A DNA stretch of 64,000 bases from Sphingomonas paeninsulae (GTDB taxonomy: Bacteria; Pseudomonadota; Alphaproteobacteria; Sphingomonadales; Sphingomonadaceae): positions 1,550,001 through 1,614,000 of the forward strand of contig NZ_CP032829.1 in the NCBI RefSeq assembly GCF_003660165.1, written 5' to 3'. The position numbers were made by a program, and so were the translations under genes. This document shows, one piece after another, positions 17,061 to 25,595 of this stretch; the first letter of the stretch is position 1, and each line of letters starts with the position of its first letter. Below the pieces are notes generated by a model, which saw only the letters and a program-made list of their open reading frames with translations, did no database searches and was not told where the DNA came from.

Positions 17061-18254
17061 TCAGCCGATGAGGCGTGCGATATCGATGGGCTGACCCATT
17101 TTTCGTAATTCGACCGTAATCGTCGGGCGAGAGGCACCCGCCTTGCCGATTGGCGAACCCTGATCAACAGCATCTCCGACCCGGACGTCGAGCGCGGCGA
17201 GGCTGGTTATTAACGTGGTCCAGCCCCGGCCATGATCGACGATCACGATATTGCCATAGCCGCGATAAGGGCCTGCAAATGCGATCCGGCCACCTGTGGG
17301 CGCAACGACCTGAGCGCCGGGTCGCGTGGCGATCGTGAGGCCGCGCGCGCGGATGCCGGTGGCAGATACCTCGCCAAGCCCGGTAATGACCTGACCGATC
17401 ACAGGGAGCCGATAGGGTGCCTGTCCGCCGGTTGCGTTGGCGGACGTTGCGGCTGGAAGCGCGCGCGCCTCTCCGGGCTTAATCGGGCGTAGCGTCGGGC
17501 CGGGTAACGTCTCCAGTGTCGAGCGTACTTCAGCCGACGCGCCGATCCGGGTCATTAGTTCGCCGATATCGCGCGCTTCCTCGCCCATCGCCAGCGCGCG
17601 ATCCTGTTCAACGATGGCGCTGCCTGACAGGGCATCCGATGCACGGCGCCGTTCCAGCGCCAACGCCGCGAGTGTGTTGCGCTGTGTAACAAGCGCCTGC
17701 TGGCTTTGCGCAAACAGGGCGAGCGCACGATCCGCCTGATTCCGAAGATCACGACCACGGGCAACTTCGGCGCGAAGACCCGCCGTACGTGCCTCGACCA
17801 CGGGAACGATCGCGGACAACAGGGCGCGAACATGGACGAGATCGTCGAGCGATCCGGGCTGAACGAGAGTAAGCGCGGCGGGGCGGCGGGCCAGCGCCTG
17901 TAACGCCGCCATAAGGCGAATCATTGGACCCTGTTGGATGGCCAGTCGCGCACGCTGATCACGACGCAATCGTTCGATAATGGCAATCCGTGCTTCGGCA
18001 GCATCGATATCCGCCTCTGCACCCTGCACCCGAGCAGCGACGGCAGCAGAGCGCGACCGGGCCTGCTCGGCTTGATTGCGAGCGGCGGCGGCTGACATTT
18101 CGAGCCGCTGCGAACGTTGCTGAGCGGCACTTGCCTTGGCGCGGGCATCAGAAAAAGCGCGGCGTTCGTCATTCAGCGACTGTCCCAGCGCAGCCGACGC
18201 TGCAAGCGTCGCCAAAGCAATTGCCCCCCAGGATCGAATCGCCTGTCGGCTCAC
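17061..18254 (-). CDS. EnvC-like murein hydrolase activator (degenerate LytM domain)
   Basis: 397 residues: signal peptide (to about ALGQS), a long Ala/Arg-rich coiled coil to about residue 250, and a C-terminal M23/LytM domain (about 285-390). The zinc ligands expected in active M23 enzymes are absent: the usual H-x3-D is GLTIATRP, and the final H-x-H position reads TITVE. This matches EnvC/NlpD-type proteins, which activate amidases rather than cut peptidoglycan. It overlaps the upstream helix-hairpin-helix gene by 4 bp; the next gene is ctpA, an EnvC-CtpA neighbourhood common in proteobacteria. Confidence 0.82.
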   Translation of the reverse strand: MSRQAIRSWGAIALATLAASAALGQSLNDERRAFSDARAKASAAQQRSQRLEMSAAAARNQAEQARSRSAAVAARVQGAEADIDAAEARIAIIERLRRDQRARLAIQQGPMIRLMAALQALARRPAALTLVQPGSLDDLVHVRALLSAIVPVVEARTAGLRAEVARGRDLRNQADRALALFAQSQQALVTQRNTLAALALERRRASDALSGSAIVEQDRALAMGEEARDIGELMTRIGASAEVRSTLETLPGPTLRPIKPGEARALPAATSANATGGQAPYRLPVIGQVITGLGEVSATGIRARGLTIATRPGAQVVAPTGGRIAFAGPYRGYGNIVIVDHGRGWTTLITSLAALDVRVGDAVDQGSPIGKAGASRPTITVELRKMGQPIDIARLIG

Positions 18255-18706
18255 CCGCCGTTGATCTTGCCGAATTCACTCTCGAACGCGGCGCGGTCCC
18301 CCGAAGCCAGAATTCGGGCTTGATCGACCCAGCGGTCCTGTTCGATGCGGCCTTTGAACGGCCCCAGATGCTGGTCGAGGTTGACCTGTTCCTCGGGAGT
18401 TAGCCGCGCAATCTGTTCGAATCGTGTTATGCCCAAACCGTTGAGCATCATGGCGATGCGTGGCCCCAATCCCTTTATCTCGAGCAGATTATCGGGCGTC
18501 CCGGCGATAGGCTCGATTAAGAAAGCGGGTTGTTTGATTTCGGGCTCGTCAACGACCGGCGCAATCTCGCGCGACAGTGTTGGTCTGATCGACTGTTCCT
18601 GATCAAGCGCGACATGCTTGCCACGTCGGACCCACAAGACACCTGCGACGACCAAAAGCAGCACTACAACCAGTATCGGCCAGTATTGCTGCGTTAAATT
18701 AAGCAT
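18251..18706 (-). CDS. Membrane-anchored helix-hairpin-helix protein
   Basis: 151 residues. Residues 9-27 form one transmembrane helix (WPILVVVLLLVVAGVLWV), followed by a linker and a helix-hairpin-helix fold (DNLLEIKGLGPRIAMMLNGLGITRFEQIARLT). That hairpin motif is often annotated as a NADH dehydrogenase subunit E-like or DUF4332-like domain, and the function is unknown. The GLGPR hairpin could bind nucleic acid, but its topology relative to the membrane is not resolved here. It overlaps the EnvC-like start by 4 bp. Confidence 0.6.
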   Translation of the reverse strand: MLNLTQQYWPILVVVLLLVVAGVLWVRRGKHVALDQEQSIRPTLSREIAPVVDEPEIKQPAFLIEPIAGTPDNLLEIKGLGPRIAMMLNGLGITRFEQIARLTPEEQVNLDQHLGPFKGRIEQDRWVDQARILASGDRAAFESEFGKINGG

Positions 18707-18854
18707 AGATCAGTTTCCCCTGCCGCTCGGGCAACCTATAAGACATTGGCGAGCATCGTTATAATAGAAGGTAGCCACCTGCTGGGTGGTTGGCTCGTTG
18801 TTGAGCGGCATCCTAGAAATTCGGTTAAATGTCCAGCAGCGCGCCAAAAATGGA

Positions 18855-20138
18855 TCAAGTTGCCGCCAGTTCGCGTTGCACTTCCCGCCACCCGATATCT
18901 CTACGATAAAACCCTGTCGGAAAATCTATACAGTCGATCGCAGTATAAGCCGATCGTTTTGCATCCGTAACATTGAGACCCAAAGCGGTAACAGCCAGCA
19001 CACGGCCGCCGGTTGCGATTAAACCCGCTTCGCTTGCGCTGGTCCCTGCGTGAAAGACGACCGAGCCCCGCTTGCCCGCCTGTGCAAGTCCATCAATCTT
19101 GCCGCCCTTTTCTGGCACACCGGGATATCCGCGCGCCGCTATTACGACGGTAAGTGCGGCTTTCTCACAAAAGAGCAGGGAAGGCGCAGTGGCAAGCGAA
19201 CCGGTTGCCACCGCGAGCAACAAGGCTGTCAAATCGCCTTCGAAACGGGGCATAAGCACCTGTGTTTCTGGATCACCGAACCGCGCATTATATTCGATGA
19301 GCTTTGGGCCGTCCGGGGTCAGCATCAGTCCGGCATATAACACGCCGACAAATGGCATTCCGGCCTCGCGCATCGCTGTAACCGTCGGCTCGATAATTTG
19401 GCGCATTGCCTCGGCTTCCAGCGCCGGAGTCAACACGCTGGCGGGACTGTATGCACCCATGCCGCCCGTATTCGGACCGATATCGCCTTCGCCAACACGT
19501 TTGTGATCCTGCGCCGATCCGAAGGCAACGACGGTGGTTCCGTCTGTCAACGCGAACAAGCTGGCTTCTTCGCCGGTCAGGAATTCCTCAATGACGATTT
19601 CGGTGCCCGCTATGCCGTGCGCCCCGTCGAACATCGCATCGATTGCAGCCAGTGCCTCGGTCTCGTTCTCAGCGATGACGACGCCTTTGCCCGCTGCAAG
19701 CCCGTCTGCCTTGATGACGACTGGATAGCCGAACGCGCCGACGGACACGCGCGCGCTCGCAGCGTTATCGTGGCGACTGAACGCGGCGGTGGGAATGTTG
19801 TGGAGCGCGCAAAGGTCTTTGGTAAAACCCTTTGACCCCTCCAGTTGTGCGGCCAGTTTGCCTGGACCGAAGGCCGGAACATCGGCGGCGCGCAAACTGT
19901 CGGCAAGGCCGTCAACCAACGGTCCTTCAGGGCCGATTACGACAAGCCCGATAGTTTTGGCCTTGCAGAACGCGACAACAGCGGCGTGATCGCCAGCGTC
20001 CAGCACCACCAGTTCGGCGTGTTCGGCAATGCCGGGATTGCCCGGCGCGGCGAACAGGCTATCTGTCAGGGGCGACTGCGCGAGCTTCCATGCAAGCGCG
20101 TGTTCGCGGCCGCCGCTACCGATCAGCAGGATATTCAT
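18855..20138 (-). CDS. purD: Phosphoribosylamine--glycine ligase
   Basis: ATP-grasp ligase joining phosphoribosylamine and glycine in purine synthesis. 427 residues starting [19 protein letters not shown], the standard PurD N-terminus. Further PurD signatures are [28 protein letters not shown] and [12 protein letters not shown]. The start ATG 20138 has GAGGT five bases upstream. That start codon overlaps the xseA start codon on the other strand (shared CATG), so the purD promoter must lie inside xseA. purE and purK are elsewhere in the window (45.1-46.7 kb). Confidence 0.95.
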   Translation of the reverse strand: MNILLIGSGGREHALAWKLAQSPLTDSLFAAPGNPGIAEHAELVVLDAGDHAAVVAFCKAKTIGLVVIGPEGPLVDGLADSLRAADVPAFGPGKLAAQLEGSKGFTKDLCALHNIPTAAFSRHDNAASARVSVGAFGYPVVIKADGLAAGKGVVIAENETEALAAIDAMFDGAHGIAGTEIVIEEFLTGEEASLFALTDGTTVVAFGSAQDHKRVGEGDIGPNTGGMGAYSPASVLTPALEAEAMRQIIEPTVTAMREAGMPFVGVLYAGLMLTPDGPKLIEYNARFGDPETQVLMPRFEGDLTALLLAVATGSLATAPSLLFCEKAALTVVIAARGYPGVPEKGGKIDGLAQAGKRGSVVFHAGTSASEAGLIATGGRVLAVTALGLNVTDAKRSAYTAIDCIDFPTGFYRRDIGWREVQRELAAT

Positions 20139-21555
20139 GGACGACCTCATTGATTTCGAAGGGCGGCTGTTAGCCGAGAGCGCGCCGGGCGACAACGCAG
20201 CACCGCTTACGGTGTCCGAACTATCGTCGCGGCTGAAGCGCCATGTCGAAGATGGGTTTGGCCGGGTTCGTATCCGTGGCGAGATTTCGGGGTGGAAGCG
20301 GGTAGCTTCCGGGCACTGCTACCTTGCGCTGAAGGACGACAAGGCAGTCATCGACGGCGTAATGTGGAAGGCGACAGCATCGGCGCTGGCCTTTGCGCCC
20401 GAGGATGGTGCGGACGTTATCGCGACGGGCAAGCTGACGATCTATCCGGGGCGGTCAAAATATCAGATCGTAATCGAACGGCTGGAACTGGCGGGTGCTG
20501 GCGCGATGCTGGCTTTGCTTGAAAAGTTGAAGGCAAAGCTGGCGGCCGAGGGGCTGTTCGACGCTTCCCGCAAGAAACCGCTGCCTTATCTGCCGCGCAC
20601 GATCGGGGTGGTGACGTCTCCAACAGGCGCGGTGATTCGTGACATATTGCACCGCCTGTCAGATCGATTCCCGGTGCGGGTCATCGTCTGGCCGGTAATC
20701 GTGCAGGGTAATGGTGCTGCTCAAGCAGTGGCGCGAGCTATCGATGGGTTTTCCACGATGCAGGGTGTGGACCGGCCCGATCTGGTGATCGTCGCGCGCG
20801 GCGGCGGTTCGGTTGAGGACCTTTGGGCGTTCAACGAGGAGGTTGCCGTTCGTGCGGTGGCGGCGTGTTCGATCCCGATTATATCGGCCGTCGGGCATGA
20901 GACCGACACCAGCCTGTGCGATTTCGCCGCCGATGTGCGCGCGCCGACGCCTACGGCTGCGGCCGAAATGGCGGTGCCGGTGCGCGGCGATCTGCTGGCG
21001 GCAGTTCAGGAATTGGCGAGTCGGACCCTGCGTTGCGCCCATCGCTATCACGATCATGGTGGGGAGCGTCTGCGTGCGTTGGCGGCGAGACTCCCGAAAC
21101 AGGATAGTTTGCTCGGGCCACAACGCCAACGAACCGACGATTTGAGCGGCCGTTTGCGGCGTGGGCTAGGCCATCGACTGACCGAGGCACGCGGCGATGT
21201 GGCCCGGGCGAGCGGCGCTTTGCGCCCCGCGCTGTTACAGGCGCGACTCGGTCGATCGCAGGAGCGACTGGCGAGTGTGCGGCTCGAAAGGCGGCTCGTG
21301 GACCGACCAATCGCACAGGCTCGCGAACAACTCGACCGGTTGTGGCGCGTTGCTCAGTCGCTGCACCCGGATAAGCCGCTCGAGCGCGGTTACGCCAGGG
21401 TTGAAAAGCGCGGTGGTGGCGTGGTGGCGAGTGCCAGCGCGGCGCAGGCTGCGGGCGCACTAACGCTGCACTTCCAAGATGGCCCTGTGGACGCGCGGGT
21501 TGAGAGAGCGGCGCGACCAGCTTATGATAAACCTCAACAGGACAGTTTGTTCTAA
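20137..21555 (+). CDS. xseA: Exodeoxyribonuclease VII large subunit
   Basis: Large subunit of the single-strand exonuclease ExoVII. 472 residues with an N-terminal OB-fold ([28 protein letters not shown]) and the catalytic domain ([59 protein letters not shown]). The C-terminal part is a long Arg-rich coiled coil. ATG 20137 has AGGA about 7 bases upstream, inside purD, and starts one base from the purD ATG on the other strand. The small subunit xseB is not in the window. Confidence 0.93.
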   Translation: MDDLIDFEGRLLAESAPGDNAAPLTVSELSSRLKRHVEDGFGRVRIRGEISGWKRVASGHCYLALKDDKAVIDGVMWKATASALAFAPEDGADVIATGKLTIYPGRSKYQIVIERLELAGAGAMLALLEKLKAKLAAEGLFDASRKKPLPYLPRTIGVVTSPTGAVIRDILHRLSDRFPVRVIVWPVIVQGNGAAQAVARAIDGFSTMQGVDRPDLVIVARGGGSVEDLWAFNEEVAVRAVAACSIPIISAVGHETDTSLCDFAADVRAPTPTAAAEMAVPVRGDLLAAVQELASRTLRCAHRYHDHGGERLRALAARLPKQDSLLGPQRQRTDDLSGRLRRGLGHRLTEARGDVARASGALRPALLQARLGRSQERLASVRLERRLVDRPIAQAREQLDRLWRVAQSLHPDKPLERGYARVEKRGGGVVASASAAQAAGALTLHFQDGPVDARVERAARPAYDKPQQDSLF

Positions 21556-21569
21556 AAAGGTTATTTGAA

Positions 21570-21770
21570 ATGCTCATGTCCCCCGGCGGCCGCGCGGCGA
21601 AACTCCACTACATGGCCAATGGCTTTCGGTTGTTGGCGCAAGGCGATCACGTCGTTTGCGCGGTGAGCGGCGAGCATATTCCGCTTGAGGAACTGCGTTA
21701 CTGGAGCGTCGCGAAGCAAGAGCCTTATGCTTCGGCTGAGATTTCTACAAAGGCCATGCTCGGCAAATGA
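21570..21770 (+). CDS. DUF2093 domain protein
   Basis: A 66-residue protein with the conserved DUF2093 core (LHYMANGFRLLAQGDHVVCAVSGEHIPLEELRYWSV). Function is unknown; the family is restricted mainly to alphaproteobacteria and usually lies by xseA, as here. A Cys and His in VVCAVSGEHI suggest a small metal-binding or zinc-ribbon-like fold, but only half of a typical site is present. It overlaps the next ATG by four bases. Confidence 0.75.
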   Translation: MLMSPGGRAAKLHYMANGFRLLAQGDHVVCAVSGEHIPLEELRYWSVAKQEPYASAEISTKAMLGK

Positions 21771-22627
21771 AGCTGGCCCATCGCTGGGCAGCGCTGACGA
21801 TCCTCGCGCTGCCGGGGACTGGCTTCGCCGCACCACCGACCACCTTGTCGTTCACGCCCGCCTCGATCGGTGCGTTCCGGCTGGACCGTGTTGCGCAACA
21901 GGGCGGAGTCGCGCTGGGTACTGTGCCGACAGGCACCATCCGTCTGGTTAAGGATGGCGCGGAAGTGGAAATTGCTCCCGATGGGCGATTTATCATTGCC
22001 TTCGGGCGCGATCACACGACGGTTGCCATCTTGAGTGCAACATTGCGTGATGGTCGGTCGGTTACAGAGCGGCTCAACGTGGCATCGCGCGCGTGGCGAA
22101 TTGAAAGCTTGCCGACGCTGCCGCATCACAGCCAGCCCGATGCCGAGTTCGAGGCGCGCCGGCCCGCTGAACTGGCGCAGATTGAAGCGGCGCGCCGGGT
22201 TGTCAGTGACAGTCAGGGTTGGCGGCAATCGTTTATATGGCCCGCGCGGGGGCGGATAAGCGGTGGTTTTGGATCACAGCGCATTTACGCAGGCCAACCC
22301 GGCGCGCCGCATAGCGGCGTCGATGTCGCGGGCGGACTGGGAGCCCCCGTGCTGGCTCCAGCCGACGGGGTCGTGATTCTGGCGGCGGCAAGCGCCTTCA
22401 CGCTAGAGGGCAATTTGTTGATGGTCGATCATGGCATGGGCCTGAACAGCGCATTCCTCCATCTGTCGCGTATCGATGTAAAGGTTGGCGACCACGTCCA
22501 TCAGGGCCAGCAGATTGGCGCGATCGGCCAGACAGGCCGCGCCACAGGGCCACATCTCCACTGGGGGATGAAATGGCATGATGAGCGGATCGATCCCGCG
22601 CGCATTGTGAGCCTGACGCGGCCCTAA
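21767..22627 (+). CDS. M23 family metallopeptidase (active-type LytM)
   Basis: Exported peptidoglycan endopeptidase of 286 residues with signal peptide (to about GFAAP). The C-terminal LytM domain keeps the zinc site: HSGVD (H-x3-D) and GPHLHWGM (H-x-H), with DHGMGL...FLHLSRIDV between. It is therefore expected to be catalytic, unlike the EnvC-like protein at 17.1 kb. The N-terminal 100 residues form a beta-rich domain (TPASIGAFRLDRVAQQGGVALG) of unknown role. It is translationally coupled to the DUF2093 gene by an ATGA overlap. Confidence 0.88.
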   Translation: MKLAHRWAALTILALPGTGFAAPPTTLSFTPASIGAFRLDRVAQQGGVALGTVPTGTIRLVKDGAEVEIAPDGRFIIAFGRDHTTVAILSATLRDGRSVTERLNVASRAWRIESLPTLPHHSQPDAEFEARRPAELAQIEAARRVVSDSQGWRQSFIWPARGRISGGFGSQRIYAGQPGAPHSGVDVAGGLGAPVLAPADGVVILAAASAFTLEGNLLMVDHGMGLNSAFLHLSRIDVKVGDHVHQGQQIGAIGQTGRATGPHLHWGMKWHDERIDPARIVSLTRP

Positions 22628-22676
22628 GTCTGGGGAGAAGTTGTTTGGCCCATAATCTTCGGCGCCGACGCTAGAT

Positions 22677-22711
22677 AAGAAAAAGGCCTCGAGTTTCCCC
22701 AAGGCCTATTC
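22677..22711 (-). terminator. Rho-independent terminator of the 24-codon mini-gene
   Basis: On the minus strand AGGCCT, a spacer TTGGGGAAACTCG and AGGCCT form a hairpin followed directly by TTTTTCTT. It lies 33 bases after the stop codon of the mini-gene at 22744-22818 and points the same way. On the plus strand no T-run follows, so it is not primarily the M23 gene's terminator. Confidence 0.75.
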
Positions 22712-22743
22712 AATTCAGCGAGTATTTCGCGAAATTGGTTGGA

Positions 22744-22818
22744 TCAGTTCCAACCAAAAAAGCTCGACCAACCCGACCAAACACCACGAACAGTTGGCTT
22801 AACAATTTTCTTCGACAT
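22744..22818 (-). CDS. Candidate 24-residue cationic/aromatic peptide
   Basis: ATG at 22818 opens a 24-codon frame ending in TGA at 22744-22746. The peptide begins MSKKIVKPTVR (five basic residues in eleven) and ends WSSFFGWN; three Trp and two Phe lie in the last eleven residues. GGGGAA sits about 6-11 bases upstream as a weak ribosome-binding site, a TTAA-N7-TTAA box is centred 56 bases upstream, and a terminator follows 33 bases later. These together make it look like a real transcription unit. No family was recognised. The layout (basic head, aromatic tail) would suit a membrane-binding peptide, but that is inference; it could also be a non-coding RNA with a chance frame. Confidence 0.5.
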   Translation of the reverse strand: MSKKIVKPTVRGVWSGWSSFFGWN

Positions 22819-22866
22819 CTGCGTTCCCCAAAACGTGCGAGCGCGATCTGCTTGCAAGAAGTAGGG

Positions 22867-22916
22867 TTAACGTAATTTTAACCAAGGATCAAGGAATTTG
22901 GTAAACGCGTTGTTAA
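22867..22916 (-). promoter_or_regulatory. Two CtrA-type boxes upstream of the mini-gene
   Basis: A perfect TTAA-N7-TTAA at 22867-22881 (the half sites read TTAAC on each strand) and a second, one-mismatch copy, TAAA-N7-TTAA, at 22902-22916. TTAA-N7-TTAA is the established binding sequence of the alphaproteobacterial cell-cycle regulator CtrA. The perfect box is 49-63 bases before the mini-gene ATG; the second overlaps the stop codon of the EAL gene. Binding is not shown by sequence alone. Confidence 0.5.
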
Positions 22917-25258
22917 CCAGTACGTAGCTGCCCTCTACCTATTCCGACACGGCGCTTTAATGTTTCTAAATCAACGGGTTTGCCAACGAGGAACCCTTGA
23001 ATGACATCGCATCCCATGCCGACAAGCGCGGCTCGCACCGCTTCCGACTCGACTCCCTCGGCAACTACAGTTCGTCCAAGATTATGGGCTACGTCGATTG
23101 TCGATTCGACGAGGATGCGGTCGAGTTGGTCGTTTACGATGTTGAATACGAAACGACGGTCGATCTTTACTTCGTTCGATGGCAGCAACTTAAGATATTC
23201 TAGCGTCGCGTTCCCGGTTCCGTAGTCGTCGATCGAAACCTGAATCCCACGCTGCGACAGTTTCTTCATCATGGCGAGCTTCAATGGCGATGAAACCAAT
23301 TGACCGGTTTCGGTAATCTCCAGCGTCAGCGAGGCGTGGGGGAATTGGTGACGGGCAAGTATCGTGTCGATCATTTCGGATAGGTCCGGACGCAGCAACA
23401 TCTGTGTCGAGAGATTGACTGCGATACTGAACGAATGGCCGAGAGCGGTTATACTGGCAGCCCCCTCGACCGCGCGATCCAGCACGAATTCGGTCAGCCG
23501 GTCGATTCTGTTGGCTTCTTCAGCCACAGGAATGAATTGATCGGGACTAATGAGGCCGCGGGTGGGATGCTGCCAGCGAACCAGTGCCTCGGCCCCAATA
23601 ATCTCTCCCGATGCAGCGGAAGCCTTGGGCTGAAATGCAACCCATAGCTCTTGCGTATCGATGGCGTGATCGAGCCGACTCATCAACGATAGAGCCCAGG
23701 CTGCCTCGTCCTGGCGATGGGGATCATACAGCTTCCAGATGTCATTCGCCTGTGAAGCTTCTTCGGCGCACAGCATGGCACTTCCGATGCGACTAGTCAT
23801 CGGCCGCTCGAAGTCGGCATCAATGCCGAAGGCCAGCGAAAGATCTACATCACGTCCATCGAGCGTGATCGACCGCTTCGACAGTTGATGAAGCCCTTCG
23901 ATATGATGGGCCAGTTCAAGGCCCATTGGCAGCGATGTCATCCACAACAACGTGTCGTCGCCATGGTATATCTCTGTCTCGGTCTGCCCGATGGTAAGGC
24001 GCCGACACACTTCCTGTATAATCCTGTCACCGACGCTTTCATCGAAGCTGGCCGCGATTTCCGACTGGTTCCTCAGCTTGATCGCCACCAGTGTCGCGTC
24101 GCGGAACACGGTTCCGTTGCGCAACGCATGAATATTCAGCAGACCGGTCAGGGGGTTTGTCCGCTCGGACGCTTCGATACGACGGAGCATAAGTCCGCGA
24201 TAAGCGACTATCAGGAACAACAGCAATGCGGGCAGAACATCGACCGTTATCAGCGCTGCATCCAGGAACGCAGGCAATGCTACCAAAGCCGCCAGCGCGA
24301 TAATCACGGCGGTCGTTCGAACGCGACGGGCACTTGCCCATAAATAGACACAGCCGAGCCCGATGACCACGAGGATAGCCGGAATCCAGCCGTAATTGAC
24401 CGGAGTGCCACGGAGGAGCGTCTCCGCCCCGATAACATGGAAAAATGCGCCCGGAATCCAGCCTTGGAATACGAGTTGCTGATAGTCATTCAGTCTTGGT
24501 GCTGTTGGACCGACGACTACGGTCCTTCCAGCAAGTAGCCGCTTATCGATTCGTCCCTTGACGATATCGACGAAGCTATAAGTGGGTACGGTGTTGGCCT
24601 GGATGGACCAGTCGGGCCGATAAAATCCGGTCCTACTGGTGGGCAGCACGGCCATTGCGGTGGAGATGGACGGAACATCGCGTCCTTCAAAGGTGTCCGA
24701 AAATGTCAGTTTAGCCGAAAGCGCGAAGGGTGTTCGAAATCCATTCAACGACCGGTAGTCGGCCGCTTTCCGAAATTGGGGAATTGGAAGAATGGTCGAT
24801 AGCAATCCCGAATTCTGGCCCGATACTTGGGTCATTGCGCCCAGATAAACCCGCCCTCGATGCTTCGCCAAAGCTGTTGCGAATGCCGTATCCGCCGCGA
24901 CGGTTGTGGGGTCCGAATATGCACGATCGAAATAAACCGATTTTACTCCAGCCGCGAACAAGCGATCGACGAGCTGCGCATCGACAGTGCGCGAAAAAGA
25001 TACACCACCCAGTTCCGTCGCAGTTTTATCGTCGACGCCAATGACGATTATGTTTCCACTGGCAGGTTGCGATCGGACGACATCCCTCGCGCCCTTCAGA
25101 ATATCCTCGAGCGGTTCGCCTAGCTCAATCGCACCGCAGAATGTCGCGATTGCTGACGCCGCCAAGAGAATCCGCATTCGGGCTGACAGAGACCGCCACG
25201 CCGTTAATAAATTGAGCGCTGGAGTTTTCGTTTTCACATGCCAATCGATAGCGCGCAA
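22913..25258 (-). CDS. CHASE2 - degenerate GGDEF - EAL c-di-GMP phosphodiesterase
   Basis: Membrane signalling protein of 781 residues. An N-terminal hydrophobic segment, then a periplasmic CHASE2 sensor (about 40-290), then three transmembrane helices (about 293-365), then a GGDEF-like domain lacking the GGDEF motif (HGDDTLLW at the site), then an EAL domain (about 530-770). The EAL domain keeps EALVRW, NLS, LEITET, IDDYGTG, KIDRRF, AEGVES and QGFLVGKP, so c-di-GMP hydrolysis is expected. The ligand of CHASE2 is unknown. A mini-gene and CtrA-type boxes lie directly downstream. Confidence 0.88.
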   Translation of the reverse strand: MRAIDWHVKTKTPALNLLTAWRSLSARMRILLAASAIATFCGAIELGEPLEDILKGARDVVRSQPASGNIIVIGVDDKTATELGGVSFSRTVDAQLVDRLFAAGVKSVYFDRAYSDPTTVAADTAFATALAKHRGRVYLGAMTQVSGQNSGLLSTILPIPQFRKAADYRSLNGFRTPFALSAKLTFSDTFEGRDVPSISTAMAVLPTSRTGFYRPDWSIQANTVPTYSFVDIVKGRIDKRLLAGRTVVVGPTAPRLNDYQQLVFQGWIPGAFFHVIGAETLLRGTPVNYGWIPAILVVIGLGCVYLWASARRVRTTAVIIALAALVALPAFLDAALITVDVLPALLLFLIVAYRGLMLRRIEASERTNPLTGLLNIHALRNGTVFRDATLVAIKLRNQSEIAASFDESVGDRIIQEVCRRLTIGQTETEIYHGDDTLLWMTSLPMGLELAHHIEGLHQLSKRSITLDGRDVDLSLAFGIDADFERPMTSRIGSAMLCAEEASQANDIWKLYDPHRQDEAAWALSLMSRLDHAIDTQELWVAFQPKASAASGEIIGAEALVRWQHPTRGLISPDQFIPVAEEANRIDRLTEFVLDRAVEGAASITALGHSFSIAVNLSTQMLLRPDLSEMIDTILARHQFPHASLTLEITETGQLVSSPLKLAMMKKLSQRGIQVSIDDYGTGNATLEYLKLLPSNEVKIDRRFVFNIVNDQLDRILVESTIDVAHNLGRTVVAEGVESEAVRAALVGMGCDVIQGFLVGKPVDLETLKRRVGIGRGQLRTG

Positions 25259-25595
25259 AACTTAATAAATGATCTTGCCAGACTCTGTGTAATGTTCAGC
25301 CGGTTGCCCAATGGGAGGCACGCTTTCGGCCTTCCCCGGTGACATCGCACATGTCCACACGCGAGCAATCATTTTGAAACTGAGGTTATCCGTTCAGACT
25401 CTTGATCAAAGCGTAACTATAAAAACATTGCATAATCTTATCGGGTTTGGCTTTTCAAGTTACGCTACATAACAACTTGTTCATACATCTCGCGTTAAGG
25501 TTGCGAGCCTTGCCCACCTTTGTGTGGCTAGCCTTATTATCGATCAGTCAGGTGGCATGTCTGACAGAAAGATAGCCTTAACAGAGAGTTGTATC
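25259..25595. other. Divergent intergenic region between EAL gene and TonB receptor 1
   Basis: 337 bp with no convincing gene. It is more A+T-rich than its surroundings (for example 25410-25480) and must contain the promoters for both divergent genes. No B12-riboswitch box, clear -35/-10 pair with 17-bp spacing, tRNA or long inverted repeat was found. Confidence 0.5.

Noticed and set aside
18707-18854. 6S RNA or another structured RNA in the purD downstream spacer
   Set aside because: There is a hairpin (AGCCACC/GGTGGTTGGCT region), but no long bulged rod or T-run; nothing beyond a stem-loop is supported.
25259-25595. Cobalamin or other riboswitch before TonB receptor 1
   Set aside because: No B12-box (GCCACTG-type) or other known core could be found.
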